DNA of 64,000 bases. Origin: Sphingomonas chungangi. Its GTDB lineage: Bacteria; Pseudomonadota; Alphaproteobacteria; Sphingomonadales; Sphingomonadaceae. Shown here piece after piece: positions 32,827-40,186 of this stretch; the stretch's first letter is position 1, and every line of letters begins with the position of its first letter. The position numbers and the translations under genes were made by a program. The stretch lies in the NCBI RefSeq assembly GCF_013778325.1, contig NZ_JACEIB010000006.1:124001-188000 (forward strand). The letters run 5' to 3'. The notes beneath the pieces were generated by a model that was not told the DNA's origin, searched no databases, and saw nothing but the letters and a program-made list of their open reading frames with translations.

Positions 32827-33524
32827 TGAACCACCTCGTTGGCGGGCGTGAGGGCACGCTCGCGGGTTGAATCATTGGCTGCGACAGCCTTCTCGAACCG
32901 CACCAGCGAAAAATGGCCGAGCGGCGGCAGGGCGCGATGCTCGACGAGGCGGATGCCCGGCACGGTCGCGGCCCAGTCGGTATAGCGCGAGAAGGCGAAT
33001 TCGGTGCGAAAGCCGAGCCGGCTGGTCACCGGCATCAGCGTCTTCTCGATTTGCCCGCGCAGGCCCTTCCCGGCGCCGACGCGGGTGGTGATCACGATCT
33101 CGCCGCCGGGACGGACGACGCGGGCGAACTCGTCCAGCGCCTTCTCCGGGTTCGGCACCGAGGTGATGACGTATTGCGCCACCACCACGTCGAAACTGTT
33201 GTCCGGGAAGTCCATGTTCTCGGCGTCCATCACTGCGATCTGCTCGATATGATCGAGGTGCAGCGCGCGGACGCGCTGGCGGGCCTTCTCCAGCATCGGC
33301 TCGGAGATATCGACGCCGGTGATGCGGTTGGCCTTGTCGTAGCCGGGCAGCGAGATGCCGGTGCCGACGCCGACTTCCAGGATTCGGCCGCCGATCTTCT
33401 CGGCGACGTCGATCGCGGCGCGGCGGCCCTGGCGGAAGACCGGCCCGAAGACGAGGTCATAGACCGGCGCCCAGCGCCCGTAGGCGTTGGCGACCTGCTC
33501 GGTTTGCATCTGCGTGGCCATCAA
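32823..33524 (-). CDS. pmtA: Phosphatidylethanolamine N-methyltransferase (PmtA, Rhodobacter type)
   Basis: A 233-residue SAM-dependent methyltransferase with YGRWAPVYDLVFGPVFRQGR at the N-terminus (the PmtA signature region), glycine-rich motif I ILEVGVGTGISLPGY, motif GVDISEPML and DNSFDVVVAQYVITSVPNP. It adds methyl groups to phosphatidylethanolamine, giving methylated PE and phosphatidylcholine. The psd product PE is its substrate. It is first in a two-gene unit with the Mpo1-like gene and faces a 241-bp divergent regulatory region. Confidence 0.88.
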   Translation of the reverse strand: MMATQMQTEQVANAYGRWAPVYDLVFGPVFRQGRRAAIDVAEKIGGRILEVGVGTGISLPGYDKANRITGVDISEPMLEKARQRVRALHLDHIEQIAVMDAENMDFPDNSFDVVVAQYVITSVPNPEKALDEFARVVRPGGEIVITTRVGAGKGLRGQIEKTLMPVTSRLGFRTEFAFSRYTDWAATVPGIRLVEHRALPPLGHFSLVRFEKAVAANDSTRERALTPANEVVQ

Positions 33525-33605
33525 GCCGTCTCCCTACTGGTAGCATTCGCCTATGCGCGTGATGCGCGACAGAACAGCGTAGGATCGGCGATCCTTTTGA
33601 GGAGA

Positions 33606-33669
33606 TACGGTTTCAGTTCGAAGACAGTGTGGATAGTTCGGTACGGTTGTGGATAGTCAAGAAACCGTA
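33606..33669. promoter_or_regulatory. Nested inverted and direct repeats between pmtA and an LpxH-like gene
   Basis: A perfect 9-bp inverted repeat TACGGTTTC (33606-33614) and GAAACCGTA (33661-33669) encloses two direct copies of TGTGGATAGT (33628-33637, 33648-33657), 20 bp apart. The direct repeats read CTATCCACA on the other strand, one base off the DnaA box TTATCCACA. The layout fits a regulatory site for one or both divergent genes. Confidence 0.5.
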
Positions 33670-33765
33670 AAGCTTACGACACGGCAATGACTTGATCGGC
33701 CGTCATAGGGGCATTCGACGGCGGACGCCGCCGCCGGTCGAGCGATTTTACCCGGAGGCCCCGCT

Positions 33766-34701
33766 ATGGCGACCCTTCCCGATATGCCCGTCGAGGCCCG
33801 TCATCCGTCCAAGCCGCGGCACGACCGCGTGCCGCCGCGCGGCCGCGAGCGCAAGCTGCCCGACTGGATCCACGAGAACGACAAGCCCGAGACGCCGCGC
33901 AAGCGGATGCCGTTCCGAACGATCTGGATCTCGGACACGCATCTCGGCACGCCGGGGTGCAATGCCGAGCTGCTGCTCGATTTCCTGAAATCGACCGATT
34001 GCGAGACACTCTATCTGGTCGGCGACATCGTCGACGGCTGGCAGCTCAGGAAGGGCTGGTACTGGCCGGCGCGGCACAACGACGTGATCCGCTGCATCCT
34101 CAAGCGCGTGAAGCGCGGGACGCGCGTCGTTTACGTGCCGGGCAACCATGACGAGGCGTTCCGCGACTATACCGGCCTGGATTTCGGTGGCATCGAGCTG
34201 GTCAACGAGGACATCCACGTCACCGCCGACGGGCGCCGCCTGCTGGTGCTGCACGGCGACCAGTTCGACAGCATCGTGATGTACGCCAAGTGGCTCGCCT
34301 TCCTGGGCGACAGCGCCTACGTGCTGCTGCTCAAGTCCAACGCACTGGTCAATGCGGTGCGCAAGATGTTCGGCCTGCCTTACTGGTCGCTCGCCGCGCA
34401 CCTGAAGAAGCGCGTCAAGAATGCCGTCCAGTTCATCGGCAAGTATGAGGAGGTGGTCGCCCACGCCGCCGCCGATCGCCATGTCGACGGTGTGGTCTGC
34501 GGCCACATCCACTCGGCCGAGATCAAGCAGTTCGGCGACATCACCTATTACAATGACGGTGACTGGGTGGAGAGCTGCACCGCGCTGGTCGAGCATTTCG
34601 ACGGCCGGATGGAGATCATCGACTGGGCCGGCAAGGTTGCCGCCGAGCAGGCCGCCAAGGCCGAGCGCAAGGCGGACAAGCCGGCGGCGGTTCCCGCATG
34701 A
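33766..34701 (+). CDS. LpxH-like metallophosphoesterase (UDP-2,3-diacylglucosamine diphosphatase family)
   Basis: A 311-residue calcineurin-like phosphoesterase. Metal-site motifs are in order: SDTHLG, VGDIVDGWQL, VPGNHDEAF, LLVLHGDQFDS and CGHIHSAEI. After the N-terminal ~45 polar residues the fold matches the LpxH/UDP-diacylglucosamine hydrolase group, in the version often found beside a GT4 glycosyltransferase in alphaproteobacteria. Whether it makes a lipid A intermediate is unclear, because many sphingomonads lack LPS. Its stop overlaps the next start (ATGA). Confidence 0.82.
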   Translation: MATLPDMPVEARHPSKPRHDRVPPRGRERKLPDWIHENDKPETPRKRMPFRTIWISDTHLGTPGCNAELLLDFLKSTDCETLYLVGDIVDGWQLRKGWYWPARHNDVIRCILKRVKRGTRVVYVPGNHDEAFRDYTGLDFGGIELVNEDIHVTADGRRLLVLHGDQFDSIVMYAKWLAFLGDSAYVLLLKSNALVNAVRKMFGLPYWSLAAHLKKRVKNAVQFIGKYEEVVAHAAADRHVDGVVCGHIHSAEIKQFGDITYYNDGDWVESCTALVEHFDGRMEIIDWAGKVAAEQAAKAERKADKPAAVPA

Positions 34702-35756
34702 GGATCGCACTCGTCAGCGACGCCTGGGCGCCGCAGGTCAATGGGGTCGTCCGCACGCTGATGACGACGGTGGGCATGCTGCGTGCCGACGGTCACGAGG
34801 TCGAGACGCTGACGCCCGACCAGTTCCGCACCGTGCCGTGCCCGAGCTATCCGGAGATCCGTCTCGCCCTCGGTTGCGGGCGGGCGGTTGCCGCACGGCT
34901 GGCGGCGGCGAAGGCGGACGCGATCCATATCGCCACCGAAGGTCCGCTCGGCTGGGCGGCGCGGCGCTGGTGCCTCGATCGCGGCATGCCCTTCACGACA
35001 TCCTTCCACACGCGCTTCCCCGATTACGTGGCGATGCGTTCGCGCCTGCCGGCGGACTGGTTCTGGCCGATCGTGCGCCGCTTCCACGGCCCGGCCTCGC
35101 GCGTGTTCGCGGCGACCGAGACGCTGTCCGACGAGCTTGCCGAGCGTGGCCTGCCGCAGACCCATCGCTGGTCGCGCGGCGTCGACCTGTCGCTGTTCGG
35201 GCCGGACGTCGCGCCGCTGCCGGCGCTTGCCACAATCGACGGGCCGATCCTGCTCTCGGTCGGCCGCGTTGCGGTCGAGAAGAATATCGAGGCGTTCCTG
35301 ACCGCCGACGTGCCCGGAACAAAGGTGGTGGTCGGTGACGGCCCGGCGCGGGCGATGCTCGAGAAGCGCTTCCCGCACGTGATCTTCACCGGCGCGCTGC
35401 ATGGCGAGCGGCTGGCCTCGGCTTATGCGGCGGCCGACCTGTTCGTCTTCCCGAGCCTCACCGACACGTTCGGGCTGGTGATGATCGAGGCGTTGGCGAG
35501 CGGCGTGCCCGTCGCCGCCTTCCCGGTGCGCGGGCCGATCGACATCGTCGGAGCGTCGGGCACCGGCATGTTCGGCGGCTTGGCCCGCATCGGCGCACTC
35601 GACGACGATCTCGAAGAAGCGATCCGGCTGGCGATGACCGCCGATCGCGCCGCCTGCGCGGGCGAAGGACGGCGTTACAGTTGGGAGCGTTGCACCGCGC
35701 AGTTCCTCGCCGGCCTCGCGCCGGTTGCGGCTCCGGCGCGCGCCGTGACGGTGTGA
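34698..35756 (+). CDS. GT4 glycosyltransferase (lipid glycosyltransferase-like)
   Basis: A 352-residue GT-B enzyme beginning RIALVSDAWAPQVNGVVRTL, the N-terminus of the MgtA/SqdX/DgdA-like lipid glycosyltransferase group. The donor domain has LLSVGRVAVEKNIEAFL and FVFPSLTDTFGLVMIEALAS (E-x7-E). It probably transfers a sugar to diacylglycerol or a sphingoid lipid. Translationally coupled to the phosphoesterase, an arrangement recurrent in alphaproteobacteria. Exact donor unknown. Confidence 0.82.
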   Translation: MRIALVSDAWAPQVNGVVRTLMTTVGMLRADGHEVETLTPDQFRTVPCPSYPEIRLALGCGRAVAARLAAAKADAIHIATEGPLGWAARRWCLDRGMPFTTSFHTRFPDYVAMRSRLPADWFWPIVRRFHGPASRVFAATETLSDELAERGLPQTHRWSRGVDLSLFGPDVAPLPALATIDGPILLSVGRVAVEKNIEAFLTADVPGTKVVVGDGPARAMLEKRFPHVIFTGALHGERLASAYAAADLFVFPSLTDTFGLVMIEALASGVPVAAFPVRGPIDIVGASGTGMFGGLARIGALDDDLEEAIRLAMTADRAACAGEGRRYSWERCTAQFLAGLAPVAAPARAVTV

Positions 35757-35871
35757 TCGTCCGGGAAAATCGAACGCTGAGATCGAAACTATCCGTCTGA
35801 TCCGACAGCCGGGACATCCTATCTAGGGTGCGTTCAGGAAAGCGGCCGCGCCAGGCCTTCGGAGATGGACG

Positions 35872-36117
35872 ATGGTTTCGCTCGCACCCCCTGTCTCGAA
35901 CACCCGCAAGAGCAGCCGCGCCGCCGTGCGTCGGATGCCCGGCATCGAAGCCTTGGGTCATGCTTTCGCCGCGCTGGCGGGTGCGCTTGCGCTGTTGATC
36001 ATAGGGCGCAGCGTGTCCGTCGCGCTCGATTCACCGTTGCTGGCACTCGTGGCAATCGGGATGCTGTTCCTGATCGGCGTAGCGGTGCGCGGTGCCGTCG
36101 ATAGCGCCCGTCGTTAG
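35872..36117 (+). CDS. Small membrane protein, unknown
   Basis: An 81-residue protein with a basic, disordered N-terminus (~30 residues) and two membrane helices (ALAGALALLIIGRSVSVAL and ALVAIGMLFLIGVAVRGA). The start is ATG 35872, six bases after GGAGA, which is preferred over an out-of-frame ATG at 35865. No family recognised. It stands alone, 115 bp after the glycosyltransferase. Confidence 0.6.
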   Translation: MVSLAPPVSNTRKSSRAAVRRMPGIEALGHAFAALAGALALLIIGRSVSVALDSPLLALVAIGMLFLIGVAVRGAVDSARR

Positions 36118-36210
36118 CGGAGCCAGCGTCCAAAGGTTAACGCAGGGGATCGTTTCAAGACACTCGCTCGGTGCGTTGCCGGAGCCGCACGCCAGTCGTT
36201 TCCACAAACG

Positions 36211-36236
36211 AAAAAGCCCCGCCGGAGCGGGGCTTT
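36211..36236 (-). terminator. Intrinsic terminator downstream of the 24-codon ORF
   Basis: A perfect 10-bp stem AAAGCCCCGC/GCGGGGCTTT with a four-base loop at 36213-36236. On the minus strand it is followed by TTTTTCGTTT, a strong intrinsic terminator. It lies 23 bases after the stop of the small minus-strand ORF. Confidence 0.88.
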
Positions 36237-36258
36237 GTGTATCGCCGATGAGGCTGAA

Positions 36259-36333
36259 TCAGCCCAGGACCGGCTTGCCGTAGAACCATTCCCAGATGTC
36301 GAAACGGTTCTGCGAGCTCGCAACCTTCGTCAT
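36259..36333 (-). CDS. Candidate 24-residue small protein, aromatic-rich
   Basis: A short ORF (ATG 36333, TGA 36259-36261) preceded by CACGGGGGTTTT and followed by a strong terminator. The peptide starts MTKVASSQNR and its second half, FDIWEWFYGKPVLG, holds two Trp, two Phe and one Tyr. It lies 87 bp downstream of the CHASE2-EAL gene on the same strand. A possible promoter (TTGTTA, 17 bp, TAAAAC) is at 36409-36381. It matches no family I know; it may be a small protein, a peptide signal or part of an RNA gene. Confidence 0.5.
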   Translation of the reverse strand: MTKVASSQNRFDIWEWFYGKPVLG

Positions 36334-36420
36334 AAAACCCCCGTGATACAACGATCGGCATACACCGTCCGATCAAGGGCGTTTTATCATTACCAGCCGT
36401 GGTTAACAAGATGATAACCA

Positions 36421-38736
36421 TCAGACGATGGTCTCTGTCTCCTTTTTGGACAATTGTTTCACGAGCGCAGACAATTCCATCGGCTTTCCAGTGTGGTAGC
36501 CCTGAACGTAATCGCACTGCATCAGTCGAAGCTCGTTCAGGACAACCGCATTCTCGACACCCTCGGCCACCGTCTTGCGGCCGAGCGAGTGGGCCAATTG
36601 GATGGTGGAATGCACCATGATTCGGTCGCTCTGGGACTTCTCCAGCATCGACACGAAGCTGCGATCGATCTTGATCTCGTCGGCGGGAATCCGCTTGAGA
36701 TAGTCGAGCGTCGAGAAGCCGGTGCCGTAGTCGTCGATCGACAGGCGCACGCCCGATGCGCTGAGCGCCTCCAGTGTCTCGACGATGCCGTCCTGGCTGG
36801 CCATCGCGGTCGTCTCGGTGATCTCCAGGATCAGGTGGTGCGGCGCCAGCCGGTGACGGGCGAGCGTCTCGTGCACCATCCTGAGCAGGCCCGGTGAATC
36901 CAGCAGACGGGCCGAGAGATTGACCGCGATGCTGAAGTCGCCGTGGCCGGCGCGATGGATCGAGGCGGTCGCGGCGACGGCGCTGTCGAGGATGTGCGCG
37001 GTCAGGTTCTCGATGCGGCCGGAGCGCTCGGCGGCGGGGATGAACTGGCTGGGCGGCACCTCGCCCTTGTCGGGATGGCGCCAGCGCGCGAGAGCCTCGG
37101 CGCCGATGATGCGGCCGGTCGCCATCTCGATCTTGGGCTGGTAGGCGACCCAGATCTCGTCACGCTCGACCGCCTGGTCGAGCCGGGCGAGCAGCGACAT
37201 CTTCCACTCGGCATCCTCGAGCTCGGCCGGATCGTAGGTCATCCAGCGGCGGCCCTCGCTCGCCGCGCGATCGGCGGCGACCACCGCGCTCGACACGCGC
37301 TGGACGAGCGGGCGGCTGGTGTCGGTATCGAGGCCGAATGTGACGGCGAGGTCGATCAGGCGCCCCGCCACCACCACCGGGCTGCGGAACAGGCCGTGCA
37401 GCGCCATCAGCTGCTCGCCGACCAGCTCGTCGTTGGCCGTTTCGGCGAGCCAGATGAACAGGCCGTCGTCCGCCTGATAGATGGTATCGCCATGCGCGCC
37501 GACCGAGAGTCGGTTGATGATCTGCTCGACCAGATCCTTCTCGGAATCCGCCGGCAGCGAGGTGGTCACCTCGGCATAGTTCAGCATGCGCGCGACGACC
37601 ACCGTCGGGGTCAGGCGCGGCGCCGCCTCGCGCAGCGCGTTGAGGTTGGGCTGGCCGGAGACGGCGTTGACCAGGCCCTTGTTGCGCATCGACTGGCGGA
37701 CATTGAACCACAGCCGGGTGAGCGACGCCGTCATCAGCAGCGCGATCGCCGGCATGATCTTCACGTAGATCAGCATCCGATCCGCCACCAGCGGCCCGGC
37801 CAGCAGCATCAGGAAGCCGATGGCGAGCAGCAATCGGGCCGGCAGGCGCCGGCGCAGGAAGAGATAGGTCGCCGCGACGATGGCGGCGAGCATCGCCGGC
37901 AGTAGCCATCCCGCGTCGATCGATCGGCCCTGACGGAGGCTCTCGATCGCGGCGGCATGGATATAGACGACCGGCAACTGGCCGAAGCCCGGCGCGCCGT
38001 AGCGCAGCGTGTTGACCGTCTCGCCGATCAGCACGTCCTTGCCGGCGAAGCGGCTTGCGTTCCAGTGGTCGTTGAGGATGTCGGCGGCGCTCACGGTCGG
38101 CAGCGCGTGAAGGTCGACGCTGTAGTCGATCGGGAAGCTGTCATCGGCGGAGCCCGAGCTTCCGGCGACCGCGCTGGCCATCGACGGCACGGCGTGCCCC
38201 GCCATATCCACCGAGTAGGGCGATTCGTACACCATGCCGTCCCAGCGGACGAGCAGATTGGTGCTGCCGATGCTGGCGAGGCGCATCAGCCGGATGGGTG
38301 GAAGCTCCACGCCATTGCGGCCGGTCATGGTATCGGCGCTGACGCGGACGGGGAGCACGACGCTCCCTTTTGCATCGGCCAGCGCCTGTTCGAACTTCGC
38401 ATCGCCGGCCGGGCTGTCGCCGCCCCAGGACAGTGCGTCGATGCCGATGCGATGCGCGCCGGCGGCATGAAGCCGGTGGATCAGCTCCGCATAGCGCTCG
38501 CGCGGCCAGGGCGTCGGGCCGAGCATGTTGATGCTGGGATCGTCGATCGCGACCACCGCGACCTGCCCGCTCGGCGGATGGCTGCGCAGCTTGGCGCGGA
38601 TCACGCTGCCGGCGAGTTCCAGCGGCCCCAGAATGTTGATGGCGCCGCACAGCAGCGAGATGCAGATCGCCGCGGCCAGAATCCTCAGATTCAGGCGATG
38701 GCCCGAGAAACGGCCCGGAGGCGAAGGCGGACGCAT
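36421..38736 (-). CDS. CHASE2-EAL protein with degenerate GGDEF (cyclic-di-GMP phosphodiesterase)
   Basis: A 771-residue protein. An N-terminal membrane segment is followed by an extracytoplasmic CHASE2 sensor (VAVVAIDDPSINMLGPTPWPR typical), three more membrane helices (~275-345), a region with a GGDEF-like fold but no GG[D/E]EF signature (DDGLFIWL in its place), and an EAL domain from ~515. The EAL catalytic motifs are intact: GAEALARW, NLSARLL, EITETTAM, IDDYGTGFS, KIDRSFV and VAEGVE. It should hydrolyse cyclic-di-GMP under control of the CHASE2 sensor. Confidence 0.88.
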   Translation of the reverse strand: MRPPSPPGRFSGHRLNLRILAAAICISLLCGAINILGPLELAGSVIRAKLRSHPPSGQVAVVAIDDPSINMLGPTPWPRERYAELIHRLHAAGAHRIGIDALSWGGDSPAGDAKFEQALADAKGSVVLPVRVSADTMTGRNGVELPPIRLMRLASIGSTNLLVRWDGMVYESPYSVDMAGHAVPSMASAVAGSSGSADDSFPIDYSVDLHALPTVSAADILNDHWNASRFAGKDVLIGETVNTLRYGAPGFGQLPVVYIHAAAIESLRQGRSIDAGWLLPAMLAAIVAATYLFLRRRLPARLLLAIGFLMLLAGPLVADRMLIYVKIMPAIALLMTASLTRLWFNVRQSMRNKGLVNAVSGQPNLNALREAAPRLTPTVVVARMLNYAEVTTSLPADSEKDLVEQIINRLSVGAHGDTIYQADDGLFIWLAETANDELVGEQLMALHGLFRSPVVVAGRLIDLAVTFGLDTDTSRPLVQRVSSAVVAADRAASEGRRWMTYDPAELEDAEWKMSLLARLDQAVERDEIWVAYQPKIEMATGRIIGAEALARWRHPDKGEVPPSQFIPAAERSGRIENLTAHILDSAVAATASIHRAGHGDFSIAVNLSARLLDSPGLLRMVHETLARHRLAPHHLILEITETTAMASQDGIVETLEALSASGVRLSIDDYGTGFSTLDYLKRIPADEIKIDRSFVSMLEKSQSDRIMVHSTIQLAHSLGRKTVAEGVENAVVLNELRLMQCDYVQGYHTGKPMELSALVKQLSKKETETIV

Positions 38737-38916
38737 GGTTGTTCAGGCGTCAACCTCACACAATCATCTTATCAAAAGGCAAACGCCGGCCCTTCGCTGG
38801 CGGATTTTCGCCGATCGTCGAATGCCGATGCGACAAGCCGAGGTGATGCGCGCGGGCAATGTGGCCGTCGTGGATGGATTGACCCGATGCACTTGCCGGG
38901 GCATGGGGGCGGCAGC

Positions 38917-38990
38917 GCGGGTATAGCTCAATGGTAGAGCACTAGCCTTCCAAGCTTGTGATGCGGGTTCGATCCCCGCTACCCGCTCCA
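38917..38990 (+). tRNA. tRNA-Gly (anticodon TCC)
   Basis: A 74-nt cloverleaf with acceptor stem GCGGGTA/TACCCGC, D arm GCTC/GAGC, anticodon loop CTTCCAA giving TCC, T stem GCGGG/CCCGC and encoded CCA. The anticodon stem CTAGC/GCTTG has one U-U mismatch at positions 28-42. The tRNA reads GGA and, with modification, GGG codons. Confidence 0.95.
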
Positions 38991-39225
38991 GCTTTCTCCG
39001 ATGCTGCTTTTCGTGCCGGCGACGACGTCGCGCCGATTGCGGTCCCAACGCCGCATTTCCGGCGGTTTTTCGTATTTCCGAAAGTTTATGACGGGATCGA
39101 TCCGACCGGAAGATTTCAGTGCTGTAACAGTCAAGCAGCCAATAGATTTTGAATAGATCGTATTCGACCAATCAAAGGGGTTACATACACGTAATTTTTA
39201 CGTTTCGGAGTGTTTCTGCCGCCCC
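38991..39225 (+). promoter_or_regulatory. Upstream region of the PAP2 gene with a palindrome
   Basis: The 235 bp between tRNA-Gly and the PAP2 gene is comparatively AT-rich at its end. A perfect palindromic site ACGTAATTTTTACGT (six-bp arms, three-base spacer) lies at 39189-39203, 22 bp before the ATG. It could be an operator. No gene is supported in this gap. Confidence 0.35.
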
Positions 39226-40185
39226 ATGAGCAGGCCGATCCGCATCCCCGTCGAAGTCGCGTTTACCGGCGCCATGGTGTTCCTGATGCTGTTGCTGTCG
39301 GCATGGTACCACCTTCCGATCCGCCTTCCCTCGGGAAGCGGGGCGGACGTGATGGGGGTGCAGCTGTTCCTGCCGCTGGCGGGGATCGGTGTGTGGCTGG
39401 CCTTCACGTTGCTGACGAACCGCAAGGCATCGCCGTGGCGGCCATTACTGGCGCTGGCCTGTTATGCGATCGTCATGGTGGTGCATTTCAACCTGAAATT
39501 GTGGGTGCCGTTCGTCCGCACCGCCGATTACGATCCCATCCTCTGGCAGATGGACCAGATGGCCCGGCCGGTGGTCGATGCGTGCATCGCAATGCGCGTC
39601 GCGCTGCGCCCGCTGCTTTATTTCTGGAAGAGCATCTATCTCTGGTCGTTCCTCAGCCTGTTCTACATCAGCTTCGGCTACCATGCGATCCGCACGCCGG
39701 ACGTGTTCCGAAAGTTGTTCCTGGCGGCGCTGTTCCTGCAGGGGATGGGGGCGATCGGCTATCTGCTGCTGCCGGCGATCGGCCCCTTCATCTACGAGAC
39801 GGGGACGAGCGCCGCGATCACCCAGGCGCAGCACGATATGCTCGCGGTTCGCCAGATGTCGGTCGCGGCCGGGCCGCAATGGCTGTCGGACAATGGGTCC
39901 GCCAATCTCTTCGCGGGGCTGGGCGCGATGCCCTCGCTCCATGCCGGCTGCTCGTTCCTGTTCCTGTGGTTCGCGTGGAAGCACGGGCGCGCGCTGCTGC
40001 CGACCTATATTCCGATCTTCGCCTATATCCTGGTCACCGCGATCGCCAGCCGCTGGCATTATCTGATCGATCTGCCGGTGGGTATCGCGCTGGCCCGCCT
40101 GGCCATCCACCTCGCGCATGTGGCTGACAGGCCGCGCGCGGAGGCAGACACGCCGGTTTCGCTCGCCGAGCCGGTGCTCGCCTGA
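39226..40185 (+). CDS. PAP2-superfamily membrane enzyme (inositol phosphoceramide synthase-like)
   Basis: A 319-residue polytopic membrane protein with five to six helices. The phosphatase signature is GAMPSLHAGCSF (H239) and SRWHYLIDLPVG (H278, D282), the two-part Aur1/IPC-synthase-like PAP2 motif, with a conserved region FYISFGYHAIRTPD. Such enzymes move a phospho-head group onto ceramide or remove phosphate from a lipid. In a sphingolipid-making organism head-group transfer to ceramide is plausible, but this is inference. Confidence 0.75.
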   Translation: MSRPIRIPVEVAFTGAMVFLMLLLSAWYHLPIRLPSGSGADVMGVQLFLPLAGIGVWLAFTLLTNRKASPWRPLLALACYAIVMVVHFNLKLWVPFVRTADYDPILWQMDQMARPVVDACIAMRVALRPLLYFWKSIYLWSFLSLFYISFGYHAIRTPDVFRKLFLAALFLQGMGAIGYLLLPAIGPFIYETGTSAAITQAQHDMLAVRQMSVAAGPQWLSDNGSANLFAGLGAMPSLHAGCSFLFLWFAWKHGRALLPTYIPIFAYILVTAIASRWHYLIDLPVGIALARLAIHLAHVADRPRAEADTPVSLAEPVLA

Positions 40186-40186
40186 C

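Noticed and set aside
36211-36345. The small aromatic peptide considered as a trp-type attenuator leader
   Set aside because: No amino-acid biosynthesis gene lies downstream on that strand and there is no run of identical Trp codons.
38764-39171. A 135-codon frame on the minus strand across tRNA-Gly containing the VAGIEPASQAWKA-type stretch
   Set aside because: This is the well-known false translation of a tRNA gene (ALPLSYTR comes from the tRNA body); no other protein-like features.
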